Counted from the stretch's first letter, positions 39,718 through 48,445 are shown. The stretch: 64,000 nucleotides of DNA from an uncultured Oscillospiraceae bacterium (GCA_910587645.1 CAJUNA010000044.1:1-64000); one strand, 5' to 3'. A program made the numbers and translations. Notes: generated by a model not told the origin, from the sequence alone.

Positions 39718-39747
39718 ATTCTTTTCTTTGTTCACAAAGAAAAGAAT
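39718..39747. repeat. AT-rich intergenic hairpin (second of the family)
   Basis: ATTCTTTTCTTTG / CAAAGAAAAGAAT has a TTCA loop, a 13-bp perfect stem. It is downstream of the cyclo-ligase gene, where it may also serve as its terminator. Confidence 0.6.
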
Positions 39748-39760
39748 GTCTCCCGTAAGC

Positions 39761-40330
39761 CTACTCCTCCACCTTGCAGTGAACAACCCCACGTTCGGTA
39801 ACAAAGTAGTCCAACTGGACGTCATGCCCGTCTACCGGGATGTCACTGCGCTCCAGCTGGTGGCGGCATAGGAGCATAGTGGGGCACTTGGTCTGGGGCA
39901 GGTACCTGTCATAATAGCCGCCGCCATAGCCTAAACGCTGGCCTGTGGCGTTGCCTGTACAACAGGGGACGATTGCCAGCTCAAGCTCCTCTGGAGCAAT
40001 TTTCGGGCACTCCAGCTTGGGTGCTAAAATCCCAAAACGTCCGCTTACCAAATCGCCCAGCCCTGTAATCCGCCGCGCTTCCATCCGCCCCTTCTCCGGC
40101 AGGCACAGAGGCACCGCCAAGACCTTCCCGTCCCGCAGTATGGCGCGGAGCAGCGCCATCGTATCAATCTCCCGCTCTGTGCCTACATAGCAAAACACCG
40201 TCTTAGCCTGTTGATATGGCTGGGATTGGGTGACGCAGCGGCATATAGCCGCATCCGCTTCCCGGCAGTAGGTGGGGGACAAATTCTTTACCCGCGCGGC
40301 TACTTCCGCCCGCATGGTTTGCTTGGTCAT
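39761..40330 (-). CDS. 5-formyltetrahydrofolate cyclo-ligase
   Basis: This enzyme converts 5-formyl-THF and ATP to 5,10-methenyl-THF, rescuing a storage folate. The 189-aa protein has the family's C-terminal ATP-binding motif RLGYGGGYYDRYL (about 143-155), the N-terminal basic helix and CYVGTEREIDTMALLR. It is the last gene of a minus-strand run fchA-folD-DUF1576-cyclo-ligase with small gaps, so it joins the C1-folate genes functionally. Confidence 0.93.
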   Translation of the reverse strand: MTKQTMRAEVAARVKNLSPTYCREADAAICRCVTQSQPYQQAKTVFCYVGTEREIDTMALLRAILRDGKVLAVPLCLPEKGRMEARRITGLGDLVSGRFGILAPKLECPKIAPEELELAIVPCCTGNATGQRLGYGGGYYDRYLPQTKCPTMLLCRHQLERSDIPVDGHDVQLDYFVTERGVVHCKVEE

Positions 40331-40357
40331 CTTGCATCGCTCCTTATGGATTTTGAT

Positions 40358-41692
40358 TCACTTCCCCTGATCCTTTGCCTCCAACCGCTGGGTCTTGGTC
40401 TTGCAGAAGGTCTCCAACTGCGGCACCAGAATGGTTGCAATCACCAAAGAGGTAAAACCGCCGTTATACAGACTGAACCCGCCGTGAATGGCCGGAATGG
40501 AAGTCACCAAAAAATAGTGCATCCCCCCCGCCAAAATGCCGGCCCACCAGCCGTAATTCCCCGCAATAGGGGCCAGGCCGCTGGCAAAGCAGAGACCTAC
40601 CAAAATAGCCTGGGCATTGGTAGGAAATACACCGCCTAAACAGTAGGTAGCAAAGCAGGAAAACAACACATATCCTACCATGATAGGCCAAATATTGCCC
40701 GGGTGGGCGCCCGCCGCACCAAAACACACCATACAGAATATAATCCCCAGCGTTACGGCGTTAAAGGATCCCCGCACTAAAATGTAATACGCAGTGATCA
40801 TCAGGCCGTAAAAACCAAAGTTCATAATGGCAAGGCCAGGGCCGTATTTGGCCACAAAGTCCGCCTTGTGGCCGGTGTCCTTAAGCAGGCCGGAATATCC
40901 CTTGAAGCTTTTCCCGTTAAGCCAAAAGCCCGCCAGTACGCACAGGCCAAAGAATATCCCGCAGAAGACCCAAACCACGCCCGGATGGCTGCCGCCCAGG
41001 GTAGCGGTGATGGCAGGGATCTCATGGCCCAGCGTCTTATACAGCACCGCCACCCCAAACAGCCCCAGCAGCACCCCCGGCAGGGCGGCGGAGTACAAAT
41101 CATACCCCTTATGTACGTTGGGGGAATGCGCCGCCATAGCAGGTGTCATAAAGCCAATCAGCATGCCCACTAGCAGCATCAGCGCCACGCCGGGGAGGGT
41201 CACGCTGGGCGCTCCTTCACTGCCCGGGTAGCGCAGCAGCAGCTCGCTGGCCAAGGGACACAGCGCGGTAGCAAACATGGCAAGGTTCACATACTTTGGG
41301 AACGGCTCCCGGCGCACCAGGGCATGAACCATGACCCCCAGGAAAAAGGGCCAAATATTTAAGAAATTGATGCCCCAGAAGGAGAACCCGGTGGTCAGGA
41401 AATAAGCCGCGATGGTGCCGCCATTGACCACAGCCCCAGGCAGGCAGGCCATGGCCGCACACACAAAGCCTACCAGGGAGACGTTGAGAAACGTTCCGGA
41501 AATACTGCCGATCTCAAAATAATCTTTGGTAAGCTGGGCGGGGGACATCAATATCTGGGCCAGCCCGGGCAGCATCGCGCCATCGTCCAAGCCCAAAATC
41601 ACGGCGGCGATGAAATAGGCCGCCGAGGACACCAAAAGAAAAATACGGATAATATTTACGCTGCTAATGACCTCGTTTTTCTTGTTTGCCAA
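40358..41692 (-). CDS. DUF1576 family integral membrane protein
   Basis: This 444-aa protein has about ten to twelve membrane helices. The internal pattern of Gly-rich helices and the segments GTFLNVSLVGFVCAAMACLPG and GGTIAAYFLTTGFSFWGINF are typical of the DUF1576 family, whose function is not known. I start at TTG 41692, which has a run of seven G about 8 bases upstream; the open frame extends further but would overlap folD. It lies between folD and the cyclo-ligase gene in one operon, so a transport role linked to folate, formate or purines is possible but unproven. Confidence 0.75.
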   Translation of the reverse strand: MANKKNEVISSVNIIRIFLLVSSAAYFIAAVILGLDDGAMLPGLAQILMSPAQLTKDYFEIGSISGTFLNVSLVGFVCAAMACLPGAVVNGGTIAAYFLTTGFSFWGINFLNIWPFFLGVMVHALVRREPFPKYVNLAMFATALCPLASELLLRYPGSEGAPSVTLPGVALMLLVGMLIGFMTPAMAAHSPNVHKGYDLYSAALPGVLLGLFGVAVLYKTLGHEIPAITATLGGSHPGVVWVFCGIFFGLCVLAGFWLNGKSFKGYSGLLKDTGHKADFVAKYGPGLAIMNFGFYGLMITAYYILVRGSFNAVTLGIIFCMVCFGAAGAHPGNIWPIMVGYVLFSCFATYCLGGVFPTNAQAILVGLCFASGLAPIAGNYGWWAGILAGGMHYFLVTSIPAIHGGFSLYNGGFTSLVIATILVPQLETFCKTKTQRLEAKDQGK

Positions 41693-41708
41693 TAAAAACG
41701 CCCCCCCA

Positions 41709-42569
41709 TCAGCCAAAGGTGCGCTTGGCCGCCTCCACCACATGCCCAATCAGCACGGAGGTAGTCACGGCGCCCACGCCGCCGGGGACGGGGGTGATCG
41801 CCTCAACGACCGGCTCCACTTCCTCGTACACGGCATCGCCCGCGATTCCGCCCTTGGCCTCGTCCCAGTTGATGGACACATCAATAACGATCTGGCCGGG
41901 CCGTACATACTCCTTGGTCAGGCTGCGCAGCACACCGGCGGCGGAGACCAGGATATCAGCTTCCCGCGCCACGGCAGGCACATCCTTCGTCCGGGTATGG
42001 CAGGTGGTTACGGTAGCGTTCTTGCCCATAAGCATAATCCCGGCGGGTTTACCCACCACCAGGCTGCGGCCGATGACCACCGCCTTCTTCCCGGTGCAGT
42101 CGATGCCGTAGTGGTCCAGAATTTCCATGCAGGCGGCGGGGGTGCAAGGGGCGAAGCCCAGCTCTTTCCCCATGAACACGCCGGCGTTGGACAGGTCGGT
42201 CATGCCGTCCACGTCCTTGCGGGGGTCCAGGCGGTTGCAGATTTCGTCCTGGTCGGCCTTAAGGTGCTTGGGCAGGGGGCGGAACAGCAGAACGCCGTGG
42301 ATCTTGTCATTCGCGTTAATCTCATCGATAACCTTCAGCAGCTCTTCCTTCGTGACGGTTTCCGGGAGGACCACCTTCTCTACGGCCACGCCCAGGGTTT
42401 CCGCCCGCTTGGTGGCGCCGCGCTCATAGCTGAGGTCGTCAGGACGCTCGCCGCAGCGGACAATTGCCAGGGTGGGATTGATGCCCTTCGCCTTGACCGC
42501 CTCGCAGTCAGCGATAATGCGGGCGTTGAGGGCGGCGTTTACTTCTTTGCCTAAAAGCTGTTTAGCCAT
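41709..42569 (-). CDS. folD: Methylenetetrahydrofolate dehydrogenase / methenyl-THF cyclohydrolase
   Basis: FolD interconverts 5,10-methylene-THF, 5,10-methenyl-THF and 10-formyl-THF with NADP. The 286-aa protein has the conserved substrate Tyr and Lys region, LPLPKHL-like stretch (RPLPKHLKADQ), the signature DVDGMTDLSNAG and VVIGRSLVVGKPAGIML (Rossmann part), and PVPGGVGAVTTSVL near the end. It lies 23 bases after fchA, with which it overlaps in activity. It bridges Fhs and methylene-THF in this C1 cluster. Confidence 0.95.
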   Translation of the reverse strand: MAKQLLGKEVNAALNARIIADCEAVKAKGINPTLAIVRCGERPDDLSYERGATKRAETLGVAVEKVVLPETVTKEELLKVIDEINANDKIHGVLLFRPLPKHLKADQDEICNRLDPRKDVDGMTDLSNAGVFMGKELGFAPCTPAACMEILDHYGIDCTGKKAVVIGRSLVVGKPAGIMLMGKNATVTTCHTRTKDVPAVAREADILVSAAGVLRSLTKEYVRPGQIVIDVSINWDEAKGGIAGDAVYEEVEPVVEAITPVPGGVGAVTTSVLIGHVVEAAKRTFG

Positions 42570-42592
42570 AATTTCTTCCTCTCTCCTTCGAA

Positions 42593-43213
42593 TTACTTAA
42601 AGAACCCAGCCTTAACGGTCTCAAAAATACCGTCAGCCATTGCGCAGTATTTATCCAGCATACCCAGGCATTTCTGGTTCATTTCCTCTGCCAGTTCCCG
42701 GTTTTGGAGGGTCTTGGTGTTAATGAACACGTTCAGGGAGGCGGCCTGGAGGGCGGCCTTGACGCACACCGCGCCGCAGCCCGCATCGGAGACGGCCAGC
42801 CTGCTGCCCTTCTCCGCGAAGACCTTGATGGCTTCCAGGGACTCACAGCAAAGCTCCATAATCTTCATGGGCACCTGGCAGGCCACGATAGTGGCCTCCT
42901 CGAGCACCTTGCCGCGGGAGGGGTCGTCCTTCGGGATCCCATAGGCTTTCGCCAGCGGCTCAAAGCCCTTGGCGTCCAGGGCAATCTGCTCCAGCAGCTC
43001 CTTTTGGAGACTGTCGCACTTCGCCTTCAGCGCGATAATTTCTTCTTCTACATCGGCATATTTCTTCTTGCCCACCGTCAGGGAGCCCACCATATTGCCC
43101 AGGGCGGTGCCGATGGCCCCCACCAGGGCGGAAGCCCCGCCGCCGCCAGGAACCGGGGCGTTGGAGGCCAAAACAGTTACAAATTCCGTACAAGACGCCT
43201 GTGCAAAATCCAT
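42593..43213 (-). CDS. fchA: Formimino-THF cyclodeaminase / methenyl-THF cyclohydrolase family protein
   Basis: This 206-aa all-helical protein has the family motif NAPVPGGGGASALVGAIGTA (about 18-37). FchA homologues in C1 clusters next to fhs and folD act as methenyl-THF cyclohydrolases or formimino-THF cyclodeaminases. This copy opens the minus-strand run that continues with folD. A second, divergent copy lies in the hut operon at 58948. The pair probably splits the work between C1 metabolism and histidine degradation. Confidence 0.9.
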   Translation of the reverse strand: MDFAQASCTEFVTVLASNAPVPGGGGASALVGAIGTALGNMVGSLTVGKKKYADVEEEIIALKAKCDSLQKELLEQIALDAKGFEPLAKAYGIPKDDPSRGKVLEEATIVACQVPMKIMELCCESLEAIKVFAEKGSRLAVSDAGCGAVCVKAALQAASLNVFINTKTLQNRELAEEMNQKCLGMLDKYCAMADGIFETVKAGFFK

Positions 43214-43315
43214 ATTTTTGCTCCTTTCATCTTCGCGTCATAATCGCGCCCGGAGGGGCGCGGAAAAAATTTTTTCTTGCCGGAAGCCTTGAGGGCTTCC
43301 AGCCCTCAAACTCCC

Positions 43316-43346
43316 CAGGTACTTTTTGTGCGGACAAAAAGTACCT
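43316..43346. repeat. AT-rich intergenic hairpin (third of the family)
   Basis: AGGTACTTTTTGT / ACAAAAAGTACCT pair around a 4-nt loop, in the 201-bp gap before fchA. It resembles the hairpins at 23799 and 39718 in its CTTTTT/AAAAAG core. Confidence 0.6.
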
Positions 43347-43414
43347 AAAAACCGCTTAGGGGGCTGCGCCGCCCTAAGGACCCCTGCATGCCGTGTTTTA
43401 TTTTACGTTACGGC

Positions 43415-43672
43415 TTAAGGCTCCTCCTCCTCGTTCCACCGCTCAAACCCCCCGTTCACATCATCCGACAGCCCCAAAAGGTAATCGGCGGAGACATGGT
43501 AGTGTTTGCATATCAGCGCAATTTTTTCAGCGGTAGTCGTCTTTTTTCCCGCTTCCACCTCACAAAGGTTGTTGCTGCTCATACCAATCGCTTCTCCAAA
43601 AGCCTTTTGTGTCTCGCAATTCAATTTTCGAATTTCAGAAATTCTTTTTCCAAATAAATCCTTTGAAAACAT
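43415..43672 (-). CDS. XRE-family HTH transcriptional regulator
   Basis: This 85-aa protein is mostly a Cro/C1-type helix-turn-helix: FGKRISEIRKLNCETQKAF, GEAIGMSSNNLCEVEAGKK and YHVSADYLLGLSDD. It is transcribed away from the small gene at 43754 across an 81-bp region with repeated TACGAGT motifs. The region is AT-rich compared with the folate genes on either side, which suggests recent insertion. It probably represses itself and the small gene. Confidence 0.9.
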   Translation of the reverse strand: MFSKDLFGKRISEIRKLNCETQKAFGEAIGMSSNNLCEVEAGKKTTTAEKIALICKHYHVSADYLLGLSDDVNGGFERWNEEEEP

Positions 43673-43681
43673 AAAAACACC

Positions 43682-43737
43682 TTGACATATTCGTAATATA
43701 CGAGTGTATTATCTCATATACTCACAAAATACGAGTG
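43682..43737. promoter_or_regulatory. Divergent promoter region with repeated operator motif
   Basis: TTGACA (43682-43687) is followed after 17-18 bp by TGTATT/GTATTA for the plus-strand gene. ATTCGTA-ATA-TACGAGT (43689-43705) is a near palindrome. TACGAGTG recurs at 43699-43706 and 43730-43737, 31 bp or three helical turns apart. These are likely operators of the XRE protein. Confidence 0.6.
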
Positions 43738-43753
43738 CAAAAGGAGAATACTT

Positions 43754-43993
43754 ATGAGCATATTACAAGAAATATACAACAGCGCCTACGCGCCCGGCAG
43801 AACGCAGGACGCCATGCCGTTTTCGCTGCGCTTAAAGGAGCGCGCGATCCGGGACGCGATTGAGGAAGCGTTAGGGGAGGAATTTATCAAACGCCACCAA
43901 GACGATTGGGAAAAGGCGGCACATTTCCGCGATTACGCCAACTTCCGTGAAGGCTTCAAGCTAGGCGTTGCGTTAATGCTGGAGATACGCTGA
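43754..43993 (+). CDS. Small helical protein, DUF6809-like
   Basis: This 79-aa soluble protein is rich in charged residues and alpha-helical by appearance: RLKERAIRDAIEEALGEEFI and FRDYANFREGFKLGVALMLE. AAAGGAG lies before ATG 43754. It resembles the small DUF6809 proteins common in Clostridia, often near XRE regulators; their function is unknown. Paired with the divergent XRE gene it may be part of a small mobile or regulatory module. Confidence 0.7.
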   Translation: MSILQEIYNSAYAPGRTQDAMPFSLRLKERAIRDAIEEALGEEFIKRHQDDWEKAAHFRDYANFREGFKLGVALMLEIR

Positions 43994-44023
43994 CACCACT
44001 TCCCGCCAATCTCTGCAAATAAA

Positions 44024-44052
44024 CCCCCCGGCGGCGGGACGCCGCCAGGGGG
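44024..44052. terminator. Bidirectional terminator between the small gene and fhs
   Basis: CCCCCCGGCGGC (44024-44035) pairs with GCCGCCAGGGGG (44041-44052). On the minus strand it runs into TTTATTT. Confidence 0.75.
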
Positions 44053-44063
44053 TGGGGGCAAAA

Positions 44064-45875
44064 TTAGAACAGGCCGGAAACCTTACCGGTCTCGGTATCG
44101 ACATCGATGCGGCGGTACGCCGGGTCGGAACTGGTGCCGGGCATCATGGAGATGGTGCCGGCCATCGGGCAGAGGAACTTGGCTCCGCCGTATTCCAGGA
44201 TGTCGCGGATGGGCAGACGCCAGCCCTTGGGAACGCCCTTCCAGCTCGGCTCATGGCTGAGGGACAGGTGGGTCTTCACCATCATGGTGCAGTAATCGGC
44301 ATACTTGGGGTCGGACTCGAACCGCTTGGCCTTCTCCAGGGCCAGGGGCGCCCAATCCACGCCGTCCGCGCCGTAAACTTCCTTGGCGATCATTTCCACA
44401 CGCTCGCGCAGGGGCATCTCCAGAGGATAGAGGAACTTGATTTCGCTCTTCTCCTCGCAGGCCTCCACGACGGTCTGGGCCAGCTCAATGGCGCCCTCTC
44501 CGCCCAGACGCCAGTGGTTGCTCAGGGCGCAACGGACACCGCGCTCCGCGCACAGGCGGCGGATCAGCTTGATTTCCTCCTCGGTATCGGTGTAGAACTG
44601 GTTGATGCAGACCACGGGCACGATACCGGACTTCTTGATGGTGCTGACGTGGTGGAACAGGTTCTCGCAGCCCTTCTCCAGCAGCTCCAGGTTCTCCTTG
44701 GTATACTCCTCGGGCAGGGGACGTCCGGCAACCACGGTGGGGCCGCCGCCGTGCATCTTGAGGGCGCGGATGGTAGCCACCAGCACGGAGACGTTGGGGG
44801 TCAGCCCGCTCAGGCGGCTCTTGACGTTCCAGAACTTCTCAAAGCCGATGTCGGCGGCGAAGCCGGACTCGGTGACATGGTAATCAAACAGCTTCAGCGC
44901 CAGCCGGTCGCCGATAACGGAGGACTGGCCGATAGCGATGTTGGCGAAGGGTCCGGCGTGGATCAGCATGGGCTGATGCTCGACGGTGTAGCACATGGTG
45001 GGGTTGATGCAGTTGCGCATCCAGGCGGTCATGGCGCCGGCGACTTCCAGGTCCTCGGTGGTCACAGGCTCGCCCTTGCGGTTGTAGGCCACAACGATCT
45101 TGCCGATACGCTCGCGCAGGTCTTTCAGGTCGGTGGCAACAGCCAAAATTGCCATCAGCTCGGAGCCAACGGCGATACCGAACTTGGACTCCATCAGGTA
45201 GCCGTCCTTATTGCCGCCCACGCCGATAATGATGTTGCGCAGGCCCTGGGCGCAGAAGTCCAGCACCCAGCCCATTTCCACGCGCTTGGGGTCGATATCC
45301 AGCCGCTTGAGGCCGCGCTTGGCCAGCTGCTCATCGTCATAGTTGCGCTCGTGCTGCATACGCGCGTTCAGCGCCACCATGGCCAGGTTATGTGCGTTCA
45401 TGATATCGTTGATATCGCCGGTGAGACCCAGGGAGAACTCGGTCATGGGCATGAGCAGGGCGTTGCCGCCGCCGGCCGCAGTACCCTTGACGTTCATGGT
45501 AGGACCGCCGGAGGGCTGGCGCAGGCAACCGCCCACGTTCTTGCCCAGCTTGCCCAGGCCTTCCACCAGGCCCAGGGAGACGGTGGACTTGCCCTCGCCC
45601 AGGGGCGTGGGGGTAATGGCGGTCACTTCGATAAACTTGCCATCGGGCTTATCCTTCAGGCGGTTCATGATCTTGATGAAGTCCAGCTTAGGCGTTTTGC
45701 CGTAGGGGATGATTTCTTCGGGCAGAAGGCCCAGCTTCTCGCGGAACTCATCCACGGGGGGGAGCGTGCGCTCCGCTTCTTCCGCGATCTGCCAGTCCTT
45801 GTACTCGGTGGGATCGAGGGTCACCCGCCCGGTTACCGGGTCAACATACTTGCCGTCCTTAAATTCGATTGCCAT
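44064..45875 (-). CDS. fhs: Formate-tetrahydrofolate ligase
   Basis: This enzyme makes 10-formyl-THF from formate, THF and ATP, or runs backward to yield ATP and formate. The 603-aa protein is longer than the usual 555 or so, with an N-terminal extension of about 40 residues. The ATP site is TPTPLGEGKST (89-99), and GGPTMNVKGTAAGGGNALL and HAGPFANIAIGQSSVIGD are conserved. It has its own promoter (46037-46065) and terminator. With FolD and FchA it links formate, histidine-derived C1 units and glycine/serine metabolism. Confidence 0.95.
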   Translation of the reverse strand: MAIEFKDGKYVDPVTGRVTLDPTEYKDWQIAEEAERTLPPVDEFREKLGLLPEEIIPYGKTPKLDFIKIMNRLKDKPDGKFIEVTAITPTPLGEGKSTVSLGLVEGLGKLGKNVGGCLRQPSGGPTMNVKGTAAGGGNALLMPMTEFSLGLTGDINDIMNAHNLAMVALNARMQHERNYDDEQLAKRGLKRLDIDPKRVEMGWVLDFCAQGLRNIIIGVGGNKDGYLMESKFGIAVGSELMAILAVATDLKDLRERIGKIVVAYNRKGEPVTTEDLEVAGAMTAWMRNCINPTMCYTVEHQPMLIHAGPFANIAIGQSSVIGDRLALKLFDYHVTESGFAADIGFEKFWNVKSRLSGLTPNVSVLVATIRALKMHGGGPTVVAGRPLPEEYTKENLELLEKGCENLFHHVSTIKKSGIVPVVCINQFYTDTEEEIKLIRRLCAERGVRCALSNHWRLGGEGAIELAQTVVEACEEKSEIKFLYPLEMPLRERVEMIAKEVYGADGVDWAPLALEKAKRFESDPKYADYCTMMVKTHLSLSHEPSWKGVPKGWRLPIRDILEYGGAKFLCPMAGTISMMPGTSSDPAYRRIDVDTETGKVSGLF

Positions 45876-46036
45876 AGGAATCCTCCTTGTTCCCGGGATA
45901 TTTCACCACCCCCGGGAAAAATTATATTTTGACGCCGCGCTTCAATCGTCCGCGACCCCGGCGCCAATAACAAAATCAGGCGCGGCTCCCGCCGCAGGTT
46001 TTGGGGCATAACCATCCCGCCCCAACTTACATTTAA

Positions 46037-46065
46037 ATTGTATCAAACCCCGGAAATATTTGCAA
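46037..46065 (-). promoter_or_regulatory. Promoter of fhs
   Basis: On the minus strand TTGCAA (46060-46065), 17 bp, TACAAT (46037-46042). Confidence 0.75.
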
Positions 46066-46123
46066 GTGTGAGCTATGACAAAAATTTAACAATATCCTTG
46101 TGCAACCCTACAACGCCCCGTCC

Positions 46124-47143
46124 TCAGGGGATCGTCCAGCCGCAGCCTGCCCGGTTGAAATAGCCAACCAGCCGCGCGGGATGGTAGAAGCACTCAAACA
46201 CCGCGTCCAGCCCGAAAGCATCGTAAACGCAGCCGTACAGCTCGTTCCCGAAGCTGTAAACCGCCAGCTGCTCCAAGGGCTTTTCACCGTAAAGGTAGGG
46301 GTTCATCCACACCTGGGCGTATTGCCGCTCCATATCCTCCCCGGTAAAATCCCCGGTTTTGATGCGGCTCACGGTTTCGCAGAAGAGGTGGAAATGCTCC
46401 TCAAAATGTTCATTGAGCACCGTCAGGGCCGGAACCAGCAGATTAGGCGGCTGTTCCGGCTCTATCCGCCGTGAGACAACGCCCTCGGCGTTATTGCAGA
46501 ACTTCACCGCCAGCCCTTCCCAGGCGAAGCCAAGAATGTACTGCACCAACAGGCTGAAGCTGTCATAGAAATTGCCGGCGGCTTCCGCCATATGGAGAAG
46601 CTGGAGATGGTGCATCTCATGGAGGACAATCCGGGGCAGGTCCTCCAGGGAACAGCAGCGTTCTATGCCGAACAAATCCAGATGGAGCGCCCCTTCGTGG
46701 GCATAGCCGAAGGACCGCCCAAAGCTGAGGGTGGACACCACCGCCGGGTCTGGAATCATCCCGGTTCCCTTGGGGAACAGCGCCGTGAGCCGCCGCTGCA
46801 TATCCGCCAGGAAGCCGTCCGTGAACAGTTCTTCCGTCCGATGGCAGCGGTCCTCATACTTTTGGGGGTTTTGTACGCAGTCCAGCCACTCGCCATGCTT
46901 CTCCCGGAGGAAATTCCGCCGGTGGTTATCGCTCAAATCGGGAATTTCCTCTGGAGAGATTGTAGTCAAACGGGAAAAGTAGTCGATCAAGTGGGCCGCA
47001 GAGGGAATCCCGTACCGCCGCAGCTCAAATTGATAGTCCTCATGGGCGAGAATCCGTTCCACGGCGCTTCTGTCTCCTGGATGGGACGCCAGGCCGGACA
47101 CATATTCCAGCATCAGGGGGATGCTGGACATCCTCCGCTTCAT
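46124..47143 (-). CDS. Putative zinc metallopeptidase (HExxH), unassigned family
   Basis: This 339-aa soluble protein has the zinc motif LHEMHH (His175-Glu176-x-x-His179) in the helix RIVLHEMHHLQLLHMAEAAG. A second acidic helix follows about 30 residues later (GFAWEGLAVKF), whose Glu would be the third ligand as in gluzincins. I see no signal peptide. The family looks like uncharacterised DUF5700-type putative zinc-dependent peptidases. It is the third gene of the riboswitch-controlled operon folT-folC-this gene, with 16 bases to folC, so its product may be made under folate control. Confidence 0.7.
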   Translation of the reverse strand: MKRRMSSIPLMLEYVSGLASHPGDRSAVERILAHEDYQFELRRYGIPSAAHLIDYFSRLTTISPEEIPDLSDNHRRNFLREKHGEWLDCVQNPQKYEDRCHRTEELFTDGFLADMQRRLTALFPKGTGMIPDPAVVSTLSFGRSFGYAHEGALHLDLFGIERCCSLEDLPRIVLHEMHHLQLLHMAEAAGNFYDSFSLLVQYILGFAWEGLAVKFCNNAEGVVSRRIEPEQPPNLLVPALTVLNEHFEEHFHLFCETVSRIKTGDFTGEDMERQYAQVWMNPYLYGEKPLEQLAVYSFGNELYGCVYDAFGLDAVFECFYHPARLVGYFNRAGCGWTIP

Positions 47144-47159
47144 ATTAGCCTCCCCGCTT

Positions 47160-48419
47160 TCAGAAGCACTCCCGCACTTCGCCGCTCATATACAGCGAGC
47201 CCAACGCGCAGGCCACGCCGTCTATGCCCTCCGCCGCAATGGCTTTTGCCACACCGTCCGCCACGCTTCCGCATGGGGTAGCCTTCGCGCCCAAAGCGGA
47301 AATACGGCTTGCCAGCTCCTCCGCCTTCATGGCGCGGGGGTTGTTGGGGCGGACGGTGAAAAACTGCTCCGCCAAAGGCACAATCAGCCCCAGGATAGAT
47401 TCCACGTCCTTGTCCGCCATCACGCCGGTGACGAAGGTGAATTTCCTGCCGGGGAAGAGCCGCTGCAAGCTTTCCGCCGTAGCCTGGATGCCATGCGGGT
47501 TATGCCCGCCGTCCACGATAAACACAGGCTCCCGGCGCAGCACCTCAAACCGGGCTGGCCAGCGCGTGTGCGCCATGCCGTCCCGAACAGCTTCGTCAGG
47601 AATCCGCCAGCCCCGCTCCCGCAAGGCGCTTACAGTCTCCAGCACCACGGCGGCGTTATTCATCTGATAGCGCCCCGCCAGCGGGATGCGCAGCCCATGC
47701 CACCCGCCATAGGAAAAACTCTGGCCGTCCAAGTCAAACGCACCGGGTACAATCTGCCCAAAATCCGGCTGGCGCAGGGGAGCATGTTTCATCCCGCAGA
47801 TGTCCGCGAACACGGCATCGGCCTCCGGGTTCCCACCATAGCTGACCACCGCGCCGCCTTCTTTGATGATGCCGCCCTTCGCCCGGGCGATATCGGCCAT
47901 CGTGGGGCCTAATTCCTTCACATGGTCCAGCCCCATGGCGGTGATTACCGCCGCTTCCGGGGTGCGGATGACGTTCGTAGAATCCAGCTCGCCTCCCATA
48001 CCAGTCTCCAACACCACGATTTCGCACTGCTCCCCCAGGAAGTATTCCATAGCGAGGGCGGTAATGAGTTCGAATTCCGTAGGGGAATCCTCCATAGCGT
48101 CGGCGTAGGGCTGTATGCGCCGGGTGAGTTCCGCCAGCGTACCATCGGGGATCTGCTGCCCATTGACCTGCATCCGCTCGTTAAAGCGGTTAATAAACGG
48201 CGAGGTATACAATCCCACCCGGTACCCGGCCTTCTCAAGAATCGAGGAGAGCATCGCGGCGGTGGAGCCTTTGCCATTGGTGCCGGCGATGTGGATAAAT
48301 TTCAGCTTTTCATGGGGGTTGCCCAGTTTGCCCAAAAGCTCCCGGGTCCGCTCCAGGCCCAGCTTGCTGCCCACCCAGTTCACAGAGTGGATGTACTGAA
48401 GTGCTTCTTCGTAGGTCAT
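47160..48419 (-). CDS. folC: Folylpolyglutamate synthase / dihydrofolate synthase
   Basis: FolC adds glutamates to folates, keeping them in the cell. The 419-aa protein has the Mur-ligase-like P-loop HIAGTNGKGST (43-53), the family's N-terminal INRFNERMQVNG segment, VVLETGMGGELDSTN and FIVDGGHNPHGI. It lies 26 bases after folT in the riboswitch operon. The ribosome site is weak (AGGTAAT), so translation may be coupled to or limited relative to folT. Transport followed by polyglutamylation makes a folate-scavenging unit. Confidence 0.94.
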   Translation of the reverse strand: MTYEEALQYIHSVNWVGSKLGLERTRELLGKLGNPHEKLKFIHIAGTNGKGSTAAMLSSILEKAGYRVGLYTSPFINRFNERMQVNGQQIPDGTLAELTRRIQPYADAMEDSPTEFELITALAMEYFLGEQCEIVVLETGMGGELDSTNVIRTPEAAVITAMGLDHVKELGPTMADIARAKGGIIKEGGAVVSYGGNPEADAVFADICGMKHAPLRQPDFGQIVPGAFDLDGQSFSYGGWHGLRIPLAGRYQMNNAAVVLETVSALRERGWRIPDEAVRDGMAHTRWPARFEVLRREPVFIVDGGHNPHGIQATAESLQRLFPGRKFTFVTGVMADKDVESILGLIVPLAEQFFTVRPNNPRAMKAEELASRISALGAKATPCGSVADGVAKAIAAEGIDGVACALGSLYMSGEVRECF

Positions 48420-48445
48420 ATTGGAATTACCTGATTTCTTATGTA

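Noticed and set aside
44052..45932. A 626-codon plus-strand frame opposite fhs
   Set aside because: The minus strand encodes a complete formate-THF ligase; the plus frame is its shadow.
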